Of a stretch of DNA of 6,560 nucleotides, positions 5,535-6,560 are shown one piece after another. Below the pieces are notes generated by a model. That model was not told where the DNA came from. It did not search any database and worked only from the letters and a program-made list of their open reading frames with translations. Position 1 is the first letter of the stretch. Each line of letters opens with the position of its first letter. The translations under genes and the position numbers were made by a program. This DNA comes from an uncultured Clostridia bacterium (GTDB lineage: Bacteria > Bacillota > Clostridia > Lachnospirales > Lachnospiraceae): contig CALZBV010000144.1 of assembly GCA_945622055.1 (NCBI GenBank), positions 1-6,560 on the forward strand, in the 5' to 3' direction.

Positions 5535-6362
5535 ATGGAAGAAAAAGAAGCAATCAAACAGGTATATGATGAAATCCATGCACCAAAGGCGTTGCTCGGA
5601 AAGGTGCTGGAAATGGAGAAAAAGAAATTCAGATTTCAAAATGCGGTAAAATATGCAGTGGCTGCCGTTACTTCCGTGCTTTTACTTGGCGGAGGGGTGG
5701 CATATGCGGCAAGTCTGGGGGTATTTCAGTTTACCGCCAGCCAGAATGAAAAGCTGCCGGGCTACCTGCTTCAGGTGGAAACCGAACGGGTTTCGGCAGA
5801 GGAGTTTATGGGCGGAGTCACAGAGGTAAAGCAATATCTGCTTGCGCAGATGGCAGAAGAGAATTACAGCCAGAAGTATCCGAGCTGGATCAAGGAGTAT
5901 GCGTCCGTAGAGGAGGCCAGAGCATACATCGGCTATGCGGGACTTAGGGAAACTGATGTATGGGGAACGCCGGACGAGGTATGTGTACGTGTCATCGGAA
6001 CCACGGACGGAGAACTTGGAGAAGTGGCTCTGTTTAAGGATTATAAGGTTCATAAAACGCAGGAGATTCGGATGCATGAAACTGCCTCCATTTATACCAC
6101 GGAATGTCCCTTTGAGTATCATGGCGGGGGTTTTCAACATGTAGAAGAGGCAGACTGGAAGGAGAGCTACCGGAAAGAAGAGTATACGACGGGAAGCGGA
6201 AGGAACGCGGTTCTTGTTTTCGAAGAGCAGGAGGAGGGAAACCGTTATCTGGAAGGCTACCTGGTAGACGGTGCGGTATTTTATCATCTGATGATTCTTT
6301 ATGAGCCGGAGGACCTCGAAGCAGCAAGGGAATTGATGGTTCAGTGGCTGGAGCAGTTTTAG
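5535..6362 (+). CDS. Single-pass membrane protein, putative anti-sigma factor
   Basis: A 275-residue protein not assigned to a named family with confidence. ATG 5535 is chosen because GGAGG (5523-5527) sits 7 nt upstream; the in-frame GTG at 5529 is only one base from that site. Residues 1-37 are charged and cytoplasmic (YDEIHAPKALLGKVLEMEKKK), residues about 38-60 form one transmembrane helix ending VAYAAS, and about 215 residues follow outside, rich in Glu and Tyr with only two cysteines (150, 191). The final part (GYLVDGAVFYHLMILYEPEDL...QWL) loosely recalls DUF4367-like C-terminal domains of Firmicute anti-sigma partners. Tight coupling to the ECF gene and this topology suggest that the N-terminus holds the sigma factor until the outer domain senses a signal. 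No zinc-binding HxxxCxxC anti-sigma motif is present. Alternatively it may be a regulon effector. Confidence 0.7.
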   Translation: MEEKEAIKQVYDEIHAPKALLGKVLEMEKKKFRFQNAVKYAVAAVTSVLLLGGGVAYAASLGVFQFTASQNEKLPGYLLQVETERVSAEEFMGGVTEVKQYLLAQMAEENYSQKYPSWIKEYASVEEARAYIGYAGLRETDVWGTPDEVCVRVIGTTDGELGEVALFKDYKVHKTQEIRMHETASIYTTECPFEYHGGGFQHVEEADWKESYRKEEYTTGSGRNAVLVFEEQEEGNRYLEGYLVDGAVFYHLMILYEPEDLEAARELMVQWLEQF

Positions 6363-6388
6363 CAGCTGTAAGAAAAACAAAATAATCC

Positions 6389-6432
6389 GCAAGGGGCTGT
6401 CACACTAAGGGATTTGTGCGACAGCCCCTTGC
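6389..6432. terminator. Long hairpin, probable terminator after the anti-sigma gene
   Basis: GCAAGGGGCTGTC (6389-6401) pairs perfectly over 13 bp with GACAGCCCCTTGC (6420-6432). After one A-C mismatch, CAC (6403-6405) pairs with GTG (6416-6418) around a 10-nt loop. It begins 27 nt after the stop of the membrane-protein gene. The + strand tail (AGTTTACA) is weak in T, whereas the opposite strand has a T-rich tail just outside the stem (complement of 6371-6388), so it may work better leftward or in both directions. Very similar GGGGCTGTC hairpins are, to my recollection, scattered in Lachnospiraceae genomes. Confidence 0.65.
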
Positions 6433-6497
6433 AGTTTACATTCAGCAGTGGATGGTAGTTTGAATTTGGTATTGTGGTCTTTGCTCCCCCGTTTGAG

Positions 6498-6526
6498 TTG
6501 CATAAGCCTAGGGGATATGGTATGAT
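6498..6526 (+). promoter_or_regulatory. Sigma-A-like promoter for a gene beyond the window
   Basis: TTGCAT (6498-6503), 17 nt of spacer and TATGAT (6521-6526) form a good promoter, and AGGAAAGGGG at 6551-6560 looks like the start of a ribosome binding site, so a + strand gene probably begins just past the window. An alternative is a coding start at ATG 6522 or 6525 preceded by AGGGGA (6509-6514), but that would overlap the -10 box. Confidence 0.5.
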
Positions 6527-6560
6527 GGGACAAGCTGAAGAACGATTGGCAGGAAAGGGG

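Noticed and set aside
5682..6392. 236-residue - strand frame opposite the membrane-protein gene
   Set aside because: The + strand frame has a ribosome binding site, sensible topology and coupling to the sigma-factor gene; the antisense frame has none of these and runs into the hairpin region.
6406..6560. Open - strand frame entering from the right edge and ending in the hairpin loop
   Set aside because: It translates through the hairpin arm, ends in the loop and has no recognisable protein features. Such frames arise commonly over this type of repeat.

Overview
The window looks like a chromosomal segment from a low-to-mid-GC anaerobic Firmicute, most probably a Lachnospiraceae/Clostridia member. 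This is inferred from strong AAGGAGG-type ribosome binding sites, tightly packed co-directional genes, clostridial-style NifS/IscU/Rrf2 proteins, and an ECF sigma factor followed by a one-pass membrane protein. All recognised genes are on the + strand. There is no CRISPR array, tRNA, rRNA or intact mobile element.

Positions 1-350 have no convincing gene. Positions 31-180 contain several blocks, in the right order, that resemble a cobalamin riboswitch, but the most conserved central block is missing, so it may be a decayed or variant element. A textbook sigma-A promoter (TTGACA, 17 nt, TATAAT, 352-380) follows. It is surrounded by inverted repeats that are good candidates for Rrf2-type operators.

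The first operon runs from about 387 to a terminator at 4876-4907. It encodes O-acetylhomoserine sulfhydrylase (metY), cysteine synthase (cysK), cysteine desulfurase (nifS), the Fe-S scaffold IscU/NifU, and a cysteine-bearing Rrf2/IscR-like regulator as the last gene. Together these capture sulfide into homocysteine and cysteine, take sulfur back out of cysteine as persulfide, build Fe-S clusters, and plausibly sense the result through the regulator, which may act back on the promoter at the head of the operon.

The second unit (5062-6362) is a TTG-started ECF sigma factor followed 2 nt later by a membrane protein with a short cytoplasmic N-terminus, one transmembrane helix and a roughly 215-residue outer domain. 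Its position and topology suggest an anti-sigma factor with a sensor domain I cannot assign to a known family. A 14-bp perfect palindrome lies between the presumed promoter region and the sigma-factor start.

The last 200 bases hold a long near-perfect hairpin (6389-6432) and then a well-spaced sigma-A-like promoter and a ribosome-binding-site-like sequence, which probably serve a gene starting just beyond the window.
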